From contig CAAGND010000129.1 in NCBI GenBank assembly GCA_900771185.1, positions 1-19,804 on the forward strand: a DNA stretch of 19,804 bases, written 5' to 3'. The stretch is from Clostridia bacterium (GTDB taxonomy: Bacteria; Bacillota; Clostridia; Oscillospirales; Acutalibacteraceae). Numbering within the stretch: position 1 is the first letter of the stretch; each line of letters opens with the position of its first letter. Position numbers and translations under genes: made by a program. The notes under the pieces were generated by a model. The model ran no database searches, was not told the origin of the DNA, and was given only the letters and a program-made list of their open reading frames with translations. This document shows, in pieces, positions 1-7,227 of the stretch.

Positions 1-1230
1 CCGTTTGAGCGCTGGAGCAACCTTATACTCTATTCCGACCGTTTCTTCGGCTTTGCCTCCTCCTTCGTCTTTGCCGAAAGAGAGAAGAAGCTCGGCATTG
101 AGGGTCGCAAGATTTCACTTGAAAAGCTGCGTGAGATTGAGCCGAACATCACCGACAAGGCGATAGGCGCTTTTGAATTCCCGTCCTCCGGCGTTCTCTC
201 CCCATACAAGCTGACCGTTGCTTTCGCCGAGAACGCAGTTGAGAACGGAGCGAAGGTCTCGCTGGACACGATAGTGACCGGCATGACCGTTGAAGGCGGC
301 AAAATCACCGCAGTTAAGACGAACCGAGGAACTGTCCGTCCCAAAGCCGTTATAAACGCGGCCGGAACCTTCAGCGACAAAATCGCGGAGATGGCAGACG
401 ACCGTTTCTTCACAATACATCCGAGAAAGGGACACCTCGCGATTCTCGACAAAAAGCAGGGTCCTCTTGTTCAGCGTTCCATGGGACTTATCGGTCTCTC
501 GCAGGCTTTTTCGGACACAAAGGGCGGCGGCGTTATGAGGACGATAGACGGCAATGTCTTAGTCGGTCCCGATGCGTTTGAGCAGCCTTACAGGGAAGAT
601 TTCTCCACAAAACGTGAAAACGTGGACGCCATGCTCAACAAACATCTGCCGCTTATAAAAGGTTTTTCAAAAGCCGATGTCATTACATATTTCGCAGGCG
701 TGCGCGCCGCAACCTACGAGGAAGAGTTCATCGTGGAGGGCTCCGAAAGAGTGGCGAACCTCATCCACGCAGCTGGCATTCAGTCCCCCGGACTTGCGAG
801 CGCTCCCGCAATAGCTGAGGATATAACGAAGATAACAGTTGAACGTCTTTCAAAGGTGATGGAAGTCAAAAAGAATGACAGCTTCAACCCCCGCCGCAGA
901 GTTACTCCTGTTATGGCTAAGCTCTCTCTTGAAGAGAAGCAGGTGGCAATCGCCGCAAACCCCGACTACGGCATTGTTGTGTGCCGCTGCGAGGGCATAA
1001 GCAGAGGCGAGATAATAGACGCCATAAACTCACCCGTTCCGGCAACATCGATTGACGCGATAAAACGCCGTGTGCGCCCCGGAATGGGCAGATGTCAGGG
1101 CGGTTTCTGCATGCCGCTGGTGACAGGGATCATCTGCGAGCAGACCGGCATGAAGCCCTCCGAGGTCACAAAGAGCGGCGAAGGCTCCGAGCTCCTTTTT
1201 GAGAAAGAAGAGGTGAACACCAATGCTTAA
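1..1230 (+). CDS. GlpA-like FAD-dependent oxidoreductase with C-terminal [2Fe-2S] domain, 5'-truncated
   Basis: The reading frame is open from base 1, so the N-terminus with the FAD-binding GxGxxG lies outside the window; 409 residues are visible. The first ~290 are a DAO-type flavoprotein fold, with FAD-contacting stretches such as VINAAGTFSDKIAEM, RKGHLAILDK, FAGVRAATYEEEF and HAAGIQSPGLASAPAIAE. The C-terminal ~90 residues form a BFD-like [2Fe-2S] domain, with Cys codons at 982 and 988 (CRC) and at 1093 and 1108 (CQGGFC). This architecture is that of the anaerobic glycerol-3-phosphate dehydrogenase large subunit GlpA and its clostridial relatives, which oxidise glycerol-3-phosphate to DHAP. 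It overlaps the next flavoprotein gene by 8 bp, so the two are translationally coupled. The exact substrate is inferred; other amine or hydroxyacid oxidases share the fold. Confidence 0.85.
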   Translation, partial: PFERWSNLILYSDRFFGFASSFVFAEREKKLGIEGRKISLEKLREIEPNITDKAIGAFEFPSSGVLSPYKLTVAFAENAVENGAKVSLDTIVTGMTVEGGKITAVKTNRGTVRPKAVINAAGTFSDKIAEMADDRFFTIHPRKGHLAILDKKQGPLVQRSMGLIGLSQAFSDTKGGGVMRTIDGNVLVGPDAFEQPYREDFSTKRENVDAMLNKHLPLIKGFSKADVITYFAGVRAATYEEEFIVEGSERVANLIHAAGIQSPGLASAPAIAEDITKITVERLSKVMEVKKNDSFNPRRRVTPVMAKLSLEEKQVAIAANPDYGIVVCRCEGISRGEIIDAINSPVPATSIDAIKRRVRPGMGRCQGGFCMPLVTGIICEQTGMKPSEVTKSGEGSELLFEKEEVNTNA

Positions 1231-2473
1231 CTACGATGTCATTGTTCTCGGCGGAGGCCCGGCAGGACTTGCCGCGGCGATTTCAGCACACAAAAACGGA
1301 GCTTCTGTACTGCTCATAGAGCGTGAGAAGAAGCTCGGCGGAATTCTTAAGCAGTGTGTGCATGACGGTTTCGGTCTCATTCACTTCGGCGAGAGGCTGA
1401 CCGGTCCGGAATATGCCGGAAGATTTATCCGCGAGTTTTTGTCCCTCGGAATCGACTATAAAATAAACGCTTTTGTAACGGACGCCCGCAAAAATGCGGA
1501 CGGGTTTGAGATAACCGTGCAGAGCGCGGAGGGTATGCTTTCATTCGGTGCGAAATCAGTCATTATCGCATGCGGATGCAGGGAGCGCACCTCACGTCAG
1601 GTTTTCATTCACGGTGACAGACCCGCCGGAATATACACCGCGGGCACGGCGCAGTATTTCGTCAATATACTCGGACAGATGCCCACAAAGCGCTGTGTTA
1701 TTCTCGGCAGCGGCGATATCGGCATGATTATGGCTCGCAGGCTGACCCTTGAGGGCGCAAGCGTTGAGGGTGTGTATGAGATAAAGGACACCCCGGCAGG
1801 ACTTGCCAGAAATGTCCACCAGTGCCTGCGTGACTTTGATATTCCGCTTCACCTTTCAACCACGGTCACAAATGTTTACGGAAACAAGCGCGTTGAAGCT
1901 GTTGAGGTCTGCAAGGTTGACGAGAAGATGAATCCCATTCCGGAAACAGCACGCATAATAGAGTGCGACGCCCTCATCCTCTCAGTCGGACTTCTGCCTG
2001 AAAATGAGGTTGCACAGATGCTCGGTGTTGAGCTTGACCCCGCCACAAAGGGCGCTGTCGTTGACCAGACTCTGATGACCAACGTCCCCGGAGTTTTCTC
2101 CTGCGGAAACGCTCTTCACGTCAACGACCTTGTTGACTACGTTTCTCTCAGCGGAGAGCAGGCGGGAAAATCCGCCGCCGAATACTGCCGCACTCCGGCT
2201 GCCTCAGGCAAAAAAATTCCGATTGAATATGACAGGTCGAAGTTCCTGTATGTTGTCCCTCAATATTACAGCACAGACGCCGGTATGCCGATGACGATGT
2301 ATTTCAGGGCGCGCAGCGAGCTTAAAAATCAGCGTGTGCGCGCGGTTACCGGTGAAAGCGAACTTTTGAACAAAAAATTCAGAAATCTTACTCCTTCTGA
2401 GATGGAGGTCTTGAGTTTTAAGGAAAATCCGAATATAATCGGAGATGTAATAAAACTCACGATGGAGGACTGA
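1223..2473 (+). CDS. GlpB-like NAD(P)/FAD-dependent oxidoreductase
   Basis: This 416-residue two-dinucleotide-binding flavoprotein has an N-terminal FAD site, VIVLGGGPAGLAAA (residues 6-19). A second Rossmann motif for NAD(P), CVILGSGDIGMIMA, lies near residue 157. The C-terminal FAD motif is PGVFSCGNALHVNDLVDYV. An ACGCRERT stretch near residue 117 recalls the cysteine-containing small flavoproteins related to GlpB and HcnB/SoxA. The ATG at 1223 overlaps the end of the upstream GlpA-like gene. In clostridial and Thermotoga glycerol operons a GlpA/GlpO-like protein, this flavoprotein and a DUF1667 protein occur together, which is also the arrangement here. It probably passes electrons between the GlpA-like partner and NAD or another carrier. 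That role is inferred; the flavoprotein family is clear. Confidence 0.85.
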   Translation: MLNYDVIVLGGGPAGLAAAISAHKNGASVLLIEREKKLGGILKQCVHDGFGLIHFGERLTGPEYAGRFIREFLSLGIDYKINAFVTDARKNADGFEITVQSAEGMLSFGAKSVIIACGCRERTSRQVFIHGDRPAGIYTAGTAQYFVNILGQMPTKRCVILGSGDIGMIMARRLTLEGASVEGVYEIKDTPAGLARNVHQCLRDFDIPLHLSTTVTNVYGNKRVEAVEVCKVDEKMNPIPETARIIECDALILSVGLLPENEVAQMLGVELDPATKGAVVDQTLMTNVPGVFSCGNALHVNDLVDYVSLSGEQAGKSAAEYCRTPAASGKKIPIEYDRSKFLYVVPQYYSTDAGMPMTMYFRARSELKNQRVRAVTGESELLNKKFRNLTPSEMEVLSFKENPNIIGDVIKLTMED

Positions 2474-2477
2474 TAAA

Positions 2478-3314
2478 ATGAAGATAAAATATCTCGGCAC
2501 TGCTGCCGCCGAAGGTGTTCCGGCTCTGTTCTGCCGCTGCCCCGTTTGCGAAAAATCGCGCAGTGCCGGAGGGCGAAATATCCGCAGCCGTTCACAGGCG
2601 ATAATAGACGACACGCTGCTAATAGACTATCCGCCCGACAGCTTCATGCATTTTATCAACGACAATATCGACCTTATATCGATAAGCACATGCATTCTGA
2701 CCCACTGTCACAGCGACCATCTCTACACCGAGGATTTCGAAATGAGGAAGCCCGGATTTGCGCATTTCGGTGAAGGGCGCGATATAAACAAGCTCACCGT
2801 CTATGCCTCCGAGGCGTCCGCGCAGCCTATTTTCGATGTTATCGAAAGGCATAACATAGGCTCTGATGTACTTGGGGTAAAGACAGTAAAGCCATTCGAG
2901 CCCTTTGAGGTTGAGGGATACACCGTAACGCCCCTCAAAGCCGATCACGACAGAAGCACCGACCCGCTGTTCTACTCCGTAGAAAAGGACGGAAAGGCTT
3001 TGCTTTATGCCAACGACACCGGTTATTTCCCGCAGGAGACCTGGGATTATCTTGAAAAGACAAAGCCGGTATTTGACTTTGTGTCGCTCGACTGCACAGG
3101 ATGCATTGTAAATTACAGACAGGGTCACATGGGACTTGAGGCTGACAGTGACGTCAAAGCCCGTATGCTCGACAGCGGGCTGGCGAATGAGAACACCGTT
3201 TTCTGCTGCCACCATTTCTCACACAACGGACTTGTGACATATGACGAGTTTGTGCCGCTTGCTGAGGAGAAGGGCTTCCTGGTCTCATATGATTCAATGG
3301 AATATGAGTTTTAG
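2478..3314 (+). CDS. PhnP-like metallo-beta-lactamase-fold hydrolase
   Basis: This 278-residue MBL-fold protein begins 4 bp after the previous stop, so it is in the same operon. It carries the dinuclear metal motif HCHSDH (His76, His78, Asp80, His81). Later metal-ligand candidates are KADHDRST near residue 155, YANDTGYF near 176 and CCHHFSHNG near 245. The N-terminal GVPALFCRCPVCEKS followed by RNIRSRSQAII resembles PhnP, where clustered cysteines form an extra structural zinc site. PhnP hydrolyses a cyclic ribose phosphate in phosphonate breakdown, but no other phn gene is visible. A phosphodiesterase acting on a small phosphate ester or cyclic phosphate is therefore the best guess. Its position among glycerol-phosphate oxidoreductases suggests a glycerol-phosphate-type substrate (inference). 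Confidence 0.8.
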   Translation: MKIKYLGTAAAEGVPALFCRCPVCEKSRSAGGRNIRSRSQAIIDDTLLIDYPPDSFMHFINDNIDLISISTCILTHCHSDHLYTEDFEMRKPGFAHFGEGRDINKLTVYASEASAQPIFDVIERHNIGSDVLGVKTVKPFEPFEVEGYTVTPLKADHDRSTDPLFYSVEKDGKALLYANDTGYFPQETWDYLEKTKPVFDFVSLDCTGCIVNYRQGHMGLEADSDVKARMLDSGLANENTVFCCHHFSHNGLVTYDEFVPLAEEKGFLVSYDSMEYEF

Positions 3315-3333
3315 GGCGAAAGGAAGGATACTC

Positions 3334-3687
3334 ATGAAAACAACCGAAATGGTGTGCATAGTATGCCCCAACGGCTGCCGTCTGACAGTAACTCAGGACG
3401 GCGATGAAATAAATGTGCAGGGTGCGACCTGCAAGAAGGGTGTTGAATTCGGAAAAACCGAGCTCACCGCTCCCACCCGTTCGCTGACTTCCACGGTGGA
3501 CACCGTATTTGCCGACATGCCGCGACTGCCCGTCAAAACAGACAGGGAAATTCCTAAGGAAAAGCTGCTTGACGCAATGAAAATTATACGCGGTGCCAAG
3601 GTCACTGAGCGGCTCAGTATCGGGGACACCGTCATCAGTGATGTATACGGCGCGAATATTGTCGCGACAGCCGATATGAACATATAA
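3334..3687 (+). CDS. DUF1667 protein with CxxCxxxC...C motif
   Basis: This is a 117-residue protein. The ATG at 3334 is chosen because AGGAAGG (3321-3327) lies at ribosome-binding distance; an upstream in-frame ATG at 3241 would overlap the MBL gene without support. The N-terminus reads MVCIVCPNGCRLTV, giving Cys8, Cys11 and Cys15, with a fourth, Cys33, in GATCKKGVEFG. The middle (TRSLTSTVDT...MPRLPVKTD) and the C-terminal half match the DUF1667 family, which typically neighbours GlpA/GlpB-like flavoproteins. The Cys spacing (x2, x3, then a longer gap) resembles the [4Fe-4S] module at the start of molybdopterin oxidoreductases. A small electron-transfer subunit for the two upstream flavoproteins is plausible, but cofactor content is not established from sequence alone. 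Confidence 0.82.
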   Translation: MKTTEMVCIVCPNGCRLTVTQDGDEINVQGATCKKGVEFGKTELTAPTRSLTSTVDTVFADMPRLPVKTDREIPKEKLLDAMKIIRGAKVTERLSIGDTVISDVYGANIVATADMNI

Positions 3688-3713
3688 CCGAGAGATAACA
3701 AGGAGGAACAAAT

Positions 3714-5444
3714 ATGAGCAAGAAAAAGAACGCTTTTACCCCCGACTGGTACCATGAAAAGGCACCCGAGAGATCGTACCGCTCCATTCTCAAATGGGGC
3801 GACCCCGAGGCATTCAAGGCTCCCAACTCAAAGCTCTACGCGCTGATGAAGGAAACCTTCCACATGACGGACGACGATTTCAAAGAGAAGCATGAAATGG
3901 GTCTTGAGGAAGTTGATTTCGACATCCCCTGCCGTCTGAGCGCAGAACAGCTTGCAAAATTTGAGTCTATAGTCGGCAAGGCAAATATCAGCACCGACAA
4001 CTATGACCGTCTCAGCGTTGCCTACGGCAAGACAATGGTTGACCTGATGAGACTGAGAAAGCATATCGTTGAAAATCTCCCCGATGTCGTTCTCTATCCC
4101 AAAAACCGTGAGGATATCATTGAGATTGTCAAATATTGCTGCGAGCAAAAAATTCCCGTATATGTATACGGCGGCGGTTCCTCCGTCACAAGAGGCGTTG
4201 AGCCGGTGTGCGGCGGCGTCTCGCTCGATATGCGCAAAAACTTCAACAAGGTCATATCCTTCAGCGAGCGCAATCAGACAATAACCGTTGAGGCCGGCAT
4301 GAGCGGTCCCAAGCTCGAGGAGACGCTCAACAATGCCGTTCAGACTCTCGGCGCCAAAAGAGCTTATACCTGCGGCCACTTCCCGCAGAGCTTTGAATAT
4401 TCCTCGGTCGGCGGCTGGACAGTCACCAGAGGTGCCGGCCAGAACTCCAGCTACTACGGAAAAATTGAAGATATCGTCATCAGCCAGGAGTATGTCACCC
4501 CGGTCGGAATAATCAAGAGTGATGAGTTCCCCGCCAATGCGACAGGCCCCTCAATCGATCAGATAATGATGGGCAGTGAGGGCACGTTCGGCGTTCTCAC
4601 TCACGTCACCCTGAGAATCTTTAAATATATGCCTGAGAACCGCAAGAAGTTCTCCTATGTTTTCAAGGACTGGCAGAACGGCATTGACGCCGCAAGAGAA
4701 ATCATGCAGGGCGAATTCGGATTCCCGTCAGTATTCCGTCTCTCTGACCCCGAGGAGACCTCCATCGCGTTCCGTCTCTACGGCGTTGCGGACACTGTTA
4801 TCGACAAGCTCCTCACCGCCAAGGGATATAAGGACGGAGAAAGAGTTCTCATGCTCGGCTGGAGTGAGGGTGAAAAGAACTTCAGCAAGAATGTTGCCAA
4901 GCAGATAGACAAAATCTGCAAGAAGCACGGCGCTATGTACACAACGAGCCTTGTCACAAAGGGTTGGGAGCACGGCCGCTTCACAGACCCGTATCTCCGC
5001 GAGGATATGGGCGACTATGGGCTTATGCTTGACACGCTTGAATGCGCGGTCAACTGGGACAATTTCAACTCCGTCTATGAGAATGTCCGCCGCTTCTGCA
5101 AGAGCAGACCCGACACGATATGCATGACGCATATGTCACATTTCTATCCCCAAGGTGCAAACCTCTATTTCATCTTTGAGGCAAAGATGAGCGATCTTGA
5201 CGAGTACCTCGAGTATCAGCAGGGTATCATGGACAATATTCAGAAATACGGTGCCGCCATGAGCCACCATCACGGAATAGGCAAGATGACAGCTCCGTGG
5301 CTTGAAGCTCAGATAGGTCACAACCAGATGGAAATCTACCGTGCGCTCAAGAAACATTTCGATCCCGACAACCTCATGAATCCCGGCGGAACTCTCGGAC
5401 TCGACCTGCCGGAGGACAAGAGAAGAGATTTCATCAACAAATAA
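3714..5444 (+). CDS. alkyldihydroxyacetonephosphate synthase-like FAD-binding oxidoreductase
   Basis: This 576-residue flavoprotein of the VAO/PCMH superfamily has a perfect AGGAGG (3701-3706) upstream. The FAD PP-loop is PVYVYGGGSSVTRG (about residues 149-162). Further FAD-domain motifs are FEYSSVGGWTVTRGAGQNS and IMMGSEGTFGVLTHVTLRI. The cap domain ends with MSHHHGIGK, placing three histidines at 518-520. In peroxisomal alkyl-DHAP synthase (AGPS) the matching HHH motif belongs to the active site that swaps the acyl chain of acyl-DHAP for a fatty alcohol. The C-terminal KHFDPDNLMNPGGTLG is typical of the superfamily. Placement after glycerol-phosphate oxidoreductases fits DHAP-related lipid chemistry. 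Simple D-lactate or glycolate oxidase activity remains an alternative. It is the last gene of its operon, followed by a hairpin terminator. Confidence 0.8.
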   Translation: MSKKKNAFTPDWYHEKAPERSYRSILKWGDPEAFKAPNSKLYALMKETFHMTDDDFKEKHEMGLEEVDFDIPCRLSAEQLAKFESIVGKANISTDNYDRLSVAYGKTMVDLMRLRKHIVENLPDVVLYPKNREDIIEIVKYCCEQKIPVYVYGGGSSVTRGVEPVCGGVSLDMRKNFNKVISFSERNQTITVEAGMSGPKLEETLNNAVQTLGAKRAYTCGHFPQSFEYSSVGGWTVTRGAGQNSSYYGKIEDIVISQEYVTPVGIIKSDEFPANATGPSIDQIMMGSEGTFGVLTHVTLRIFKYMPENRKKFSYVFKDWQNGIDAAREIMQGEFGFPSVFRLSDPEETSIAFRLYGVADTVIDKLLTAKGYKDGERVLMLGWSEGEKNFSKNVAKQIDKICKKHGAMYTTSLVTKGWEHGRFTDPYLREDMGDYGLMLDTLECAVNWDNFNSVYENVRRFCKSRPDTICMTHMSHFYPQGANLYFIFEAKMSDLDEYLEYQQGIMDNIQKYGAAMSHHHGIGKMTAPWLEAQIGHNQMEIYRALKKHFDPDNLMNPGGTLGLDLPEDKRRDFINK

Positions 5445-5450
5445 AATTGC

Positions 5451-5480
5451 AAAACAGCCGGCTTTCAGCCGGCTGTTTTC
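5451..5480 (+). terminator. intrinsic terminator of the glycerol-phosphate operon
   Basis: A perfect 12-bp inverted repeat (AAAACAGCCGGC at 5451-5462 with GCCGGCTGTTTT at 5468-5479) and a 5-nt loop lie 7 bp after the AGPS-like stop. The U-run is only the four T of the stem end followed by CATATT, so efficiency may be moderate. Confidence 0.8.
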
Positions 5481-5515
5481 ATATTCGCATAGGCATAAAA
5501 ATATTTTCAAAATAA

Positions 5516-5544
5516 TTGAAACGTGTATAATTATGGTTTATAAT
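5516..5544 (+). promoter_or_regulatory. sigma-A-type promoter for the beta-helix gene pair
   Basis: TTGAAA (5516-5521) and TATAAT (5539-5544) are separated by exactly 17 bp. They sit just after the upstream terminator and about 45 bp before the first beta-helix start codon. This matches the vegetative consensus, with one -35 mismatch. Confidence 0.75.
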
Positions 5545-5590
5545 TCAGTTAACAGCAAAAGGCTTAAATAATCATCAGGAGGAGCGTAAA

Positions 5591-7207
5591 ATGAAAAAGT
5601 TTTTATCGGTGCTGCTTTGTGTGGCAATCGCGTTTTCAATACCTGTCACGGCGTTCTCGGCTTCCGGAACGGTTTACTACATCGACAGCTCAAACGGTGA
5701 TGACACAGCTTCGGGAACGGCACCGTCAGACGCGTGGAAAACGACCGCGAATATTGAGTCGCTTCAGCTCAACCCCGGCGACAAAGTGCTTTTCAAATGC
5801 GGAGGAACATATGAGTGTACGCTCGAGATCACATGCTCGGGCACAGAGGAATCGCCGATAGTTTTCTCCTCTTACGGCGAGGGTGAAAAGCCGCTGCTCA
5901 CAACCTCGGAGCGGGACGCCGTTTTTAAGCTTTTTGACTGTTCTTACGTCACAGTTTCGGACTTTGAAATCACCGCGCACAACGGCGGCGGAATATGGGT
6001 TGACGCTTTGACCAAAGCTTCATACGGCGTCACCGTAAAAGATGTTGTCTTTCATGACATACAAAACTACAAAGTAAAAACAAGAGATAATTTTTCCGAA
6101 GGTCCTATATCCGGCAGGGCGTGCATCGTTCTCAAAAGATACGGCGGTTCCCCTTATCCGGTGAATGATTTCACCGCAACGGGATGTGAGATGTATGATT
6201 GCGGAAACGGTGTTTTTATCACAGGCAGCCGTGATCTTAATAAGAACTCCCTGATTGAAAACTGTTATTTTCACGATATGGACGCCGAGGCGGTCGTGCT
6301 TGAGGGATGCGACGGCGCTCTCGTGACAAATTGCAGAGCCATTGACTGCTGTCAGGGCGAGGGCGTGGATGAGAACGGTGAGATACTGTATTATATTGCC
6401 GCCATGTGGTTCCATTACAGCAGCAACTGCACAATACAATATTGCGAGATCGCCGGTCAGAAGAATGTCGGAGACGGCATGACCGTGGATTTTGACCACT
6501 ATTCATTCAACTGCACTTATCAGTATATATATTCGCACGACAACATGCGATTTATGGTTAACAACGCTAAAGATGACGGTCAGAGCGGCAACACCGTTCG
6601 CTACTGTCTTTCCGTAAATGACGGAGACGGCAGAAACAGATTGAGCACAGGCAGCGGGGAATATAATTTCAGATTTTACAACAATACGATTATAGGCTGC
6701 GGGGATTTCAATTTAGACGACACATATGATTCAATCATAGCCAACAATATAATCATCCCGAAAAAGGGAAGCAGAATCTCATATAACATTTCGGAAATAA
6801 GAGAATCAGGAACGGTTTTCACGAACAACTGTTATTATGACATAATGACTCCCCTGATTGAACCGTGCGCTTACAATGTGCTGCCCGGCTTCACCTCCGA
6901 TGACATATCAGATCCTAAAAGCTTCATGCTCTCCGCCGGGTCACCGCTCATAGGCGCGGGATATCAAATCGAGGACGACTGCGGTACGGATTTCTTCGGA
7001 AACAAAATAACAAGCTGCAACATCGGCTGCTACGGCGGCAACGGAACCGATGCGGAATATCAGAGTGAGAGCTTCTGCGAAAGAGGCGTGAGAATTACAA
7101 AAAACGTCATTGAGACGATAGTGATAGAAATCAATTACAATGTTACGCGTCTGATTAAGAAGGCAAAGAAGTATTTTGAAGAAAAGCTTAACGGCAACGA
7201 AAAATAA
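5591..7207 (+). CDS. secreted right-handed parallel beta-helix protein, copy 1
   Basis: This 538-residue protein has a clear Sec signal peptide (MKKFLSVLLCVAIAFSIPVTAFSA, probable cleavage after AFSA). A domain that opens many secreted beta-helix and pectate-lyase-like proteins follows: VYYIDSSNGDDTASGTAPSDAWKT...PGDKVLFKCGGTYE. The rest is rich in short turns with Asn/Cys/Gly ladders (VTGCEMYDCGNG, IENCYFHDMDAEAVV, YNNTIIGCGDF, NIIIPKKGSR), typical of parallel beta-helix coils. It ends with a charged, probably helical tail without LPXTG, dockerin or SLH motifs. AGGAGGAG lies at 5578-5585. The fold suggests polysaccharide binding or lyase/hydrolase activity on an extracellular glycan, but I cannot identify catalytic residues, so the enzymatic role is open. 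It is followed after 20 bp by a close paralogue. Confidence 0.85.
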   Translation: MKKFLSVLLCVAIAFSIPVTAFSASGTVYYIDSSNGDDTASGTAPSDAWKTTANIESLQLNPGDKVLFKCGGTYECTLEITCSGTEESPIVFSSYGEGEKPLLTTSERDAVFKLFDCSYVTVSDFEITAHNGGGIWVDALTKASYGVTVKDVVFHDIQNYKVKTRDNFSEGPISGRACIVLKRYGGSPYPVNDFTATGCEMYDCGNGVFITGSRDLNKNSLIENCYFHDMDAEAVVLEGCDGALVTNCRAIDCCQGEGVDENGEILYYIAAMWFHYSSNCTIQYCEIAGQKNVGDGMTVDFDHYSFNCTYQYIYSHDNMRFMVNNAKDDGQSGNTVRYCLSVNDGDGRNRLSTGSGEYNFRFYNNTIIGCGDFNLDDTYDSIIANNIIIPKKGSRISYNISEIRESGTVFTNNCYYDIMTPLIEPCAYNVLPGFTSDDISDPKSFMLSAGSPLIGAGYQIEDDCGTDFFGNKITSCNIGCYGGNGTDAEYQSESFCERGVRITKNVIETIVIEINYNVTRLIKKAKKYFEEKLNGNEK

Positions 7208-7227
7208 TTTATCGGGAGGAACGCAGC

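Noticed and set aside
3154..3711. 185-codon - strand ORF across the MBL/DUF1667 junction
   Set aside because: It is antisense to two motif-bearing genes with good ribosome binding sites, so a chance frame.
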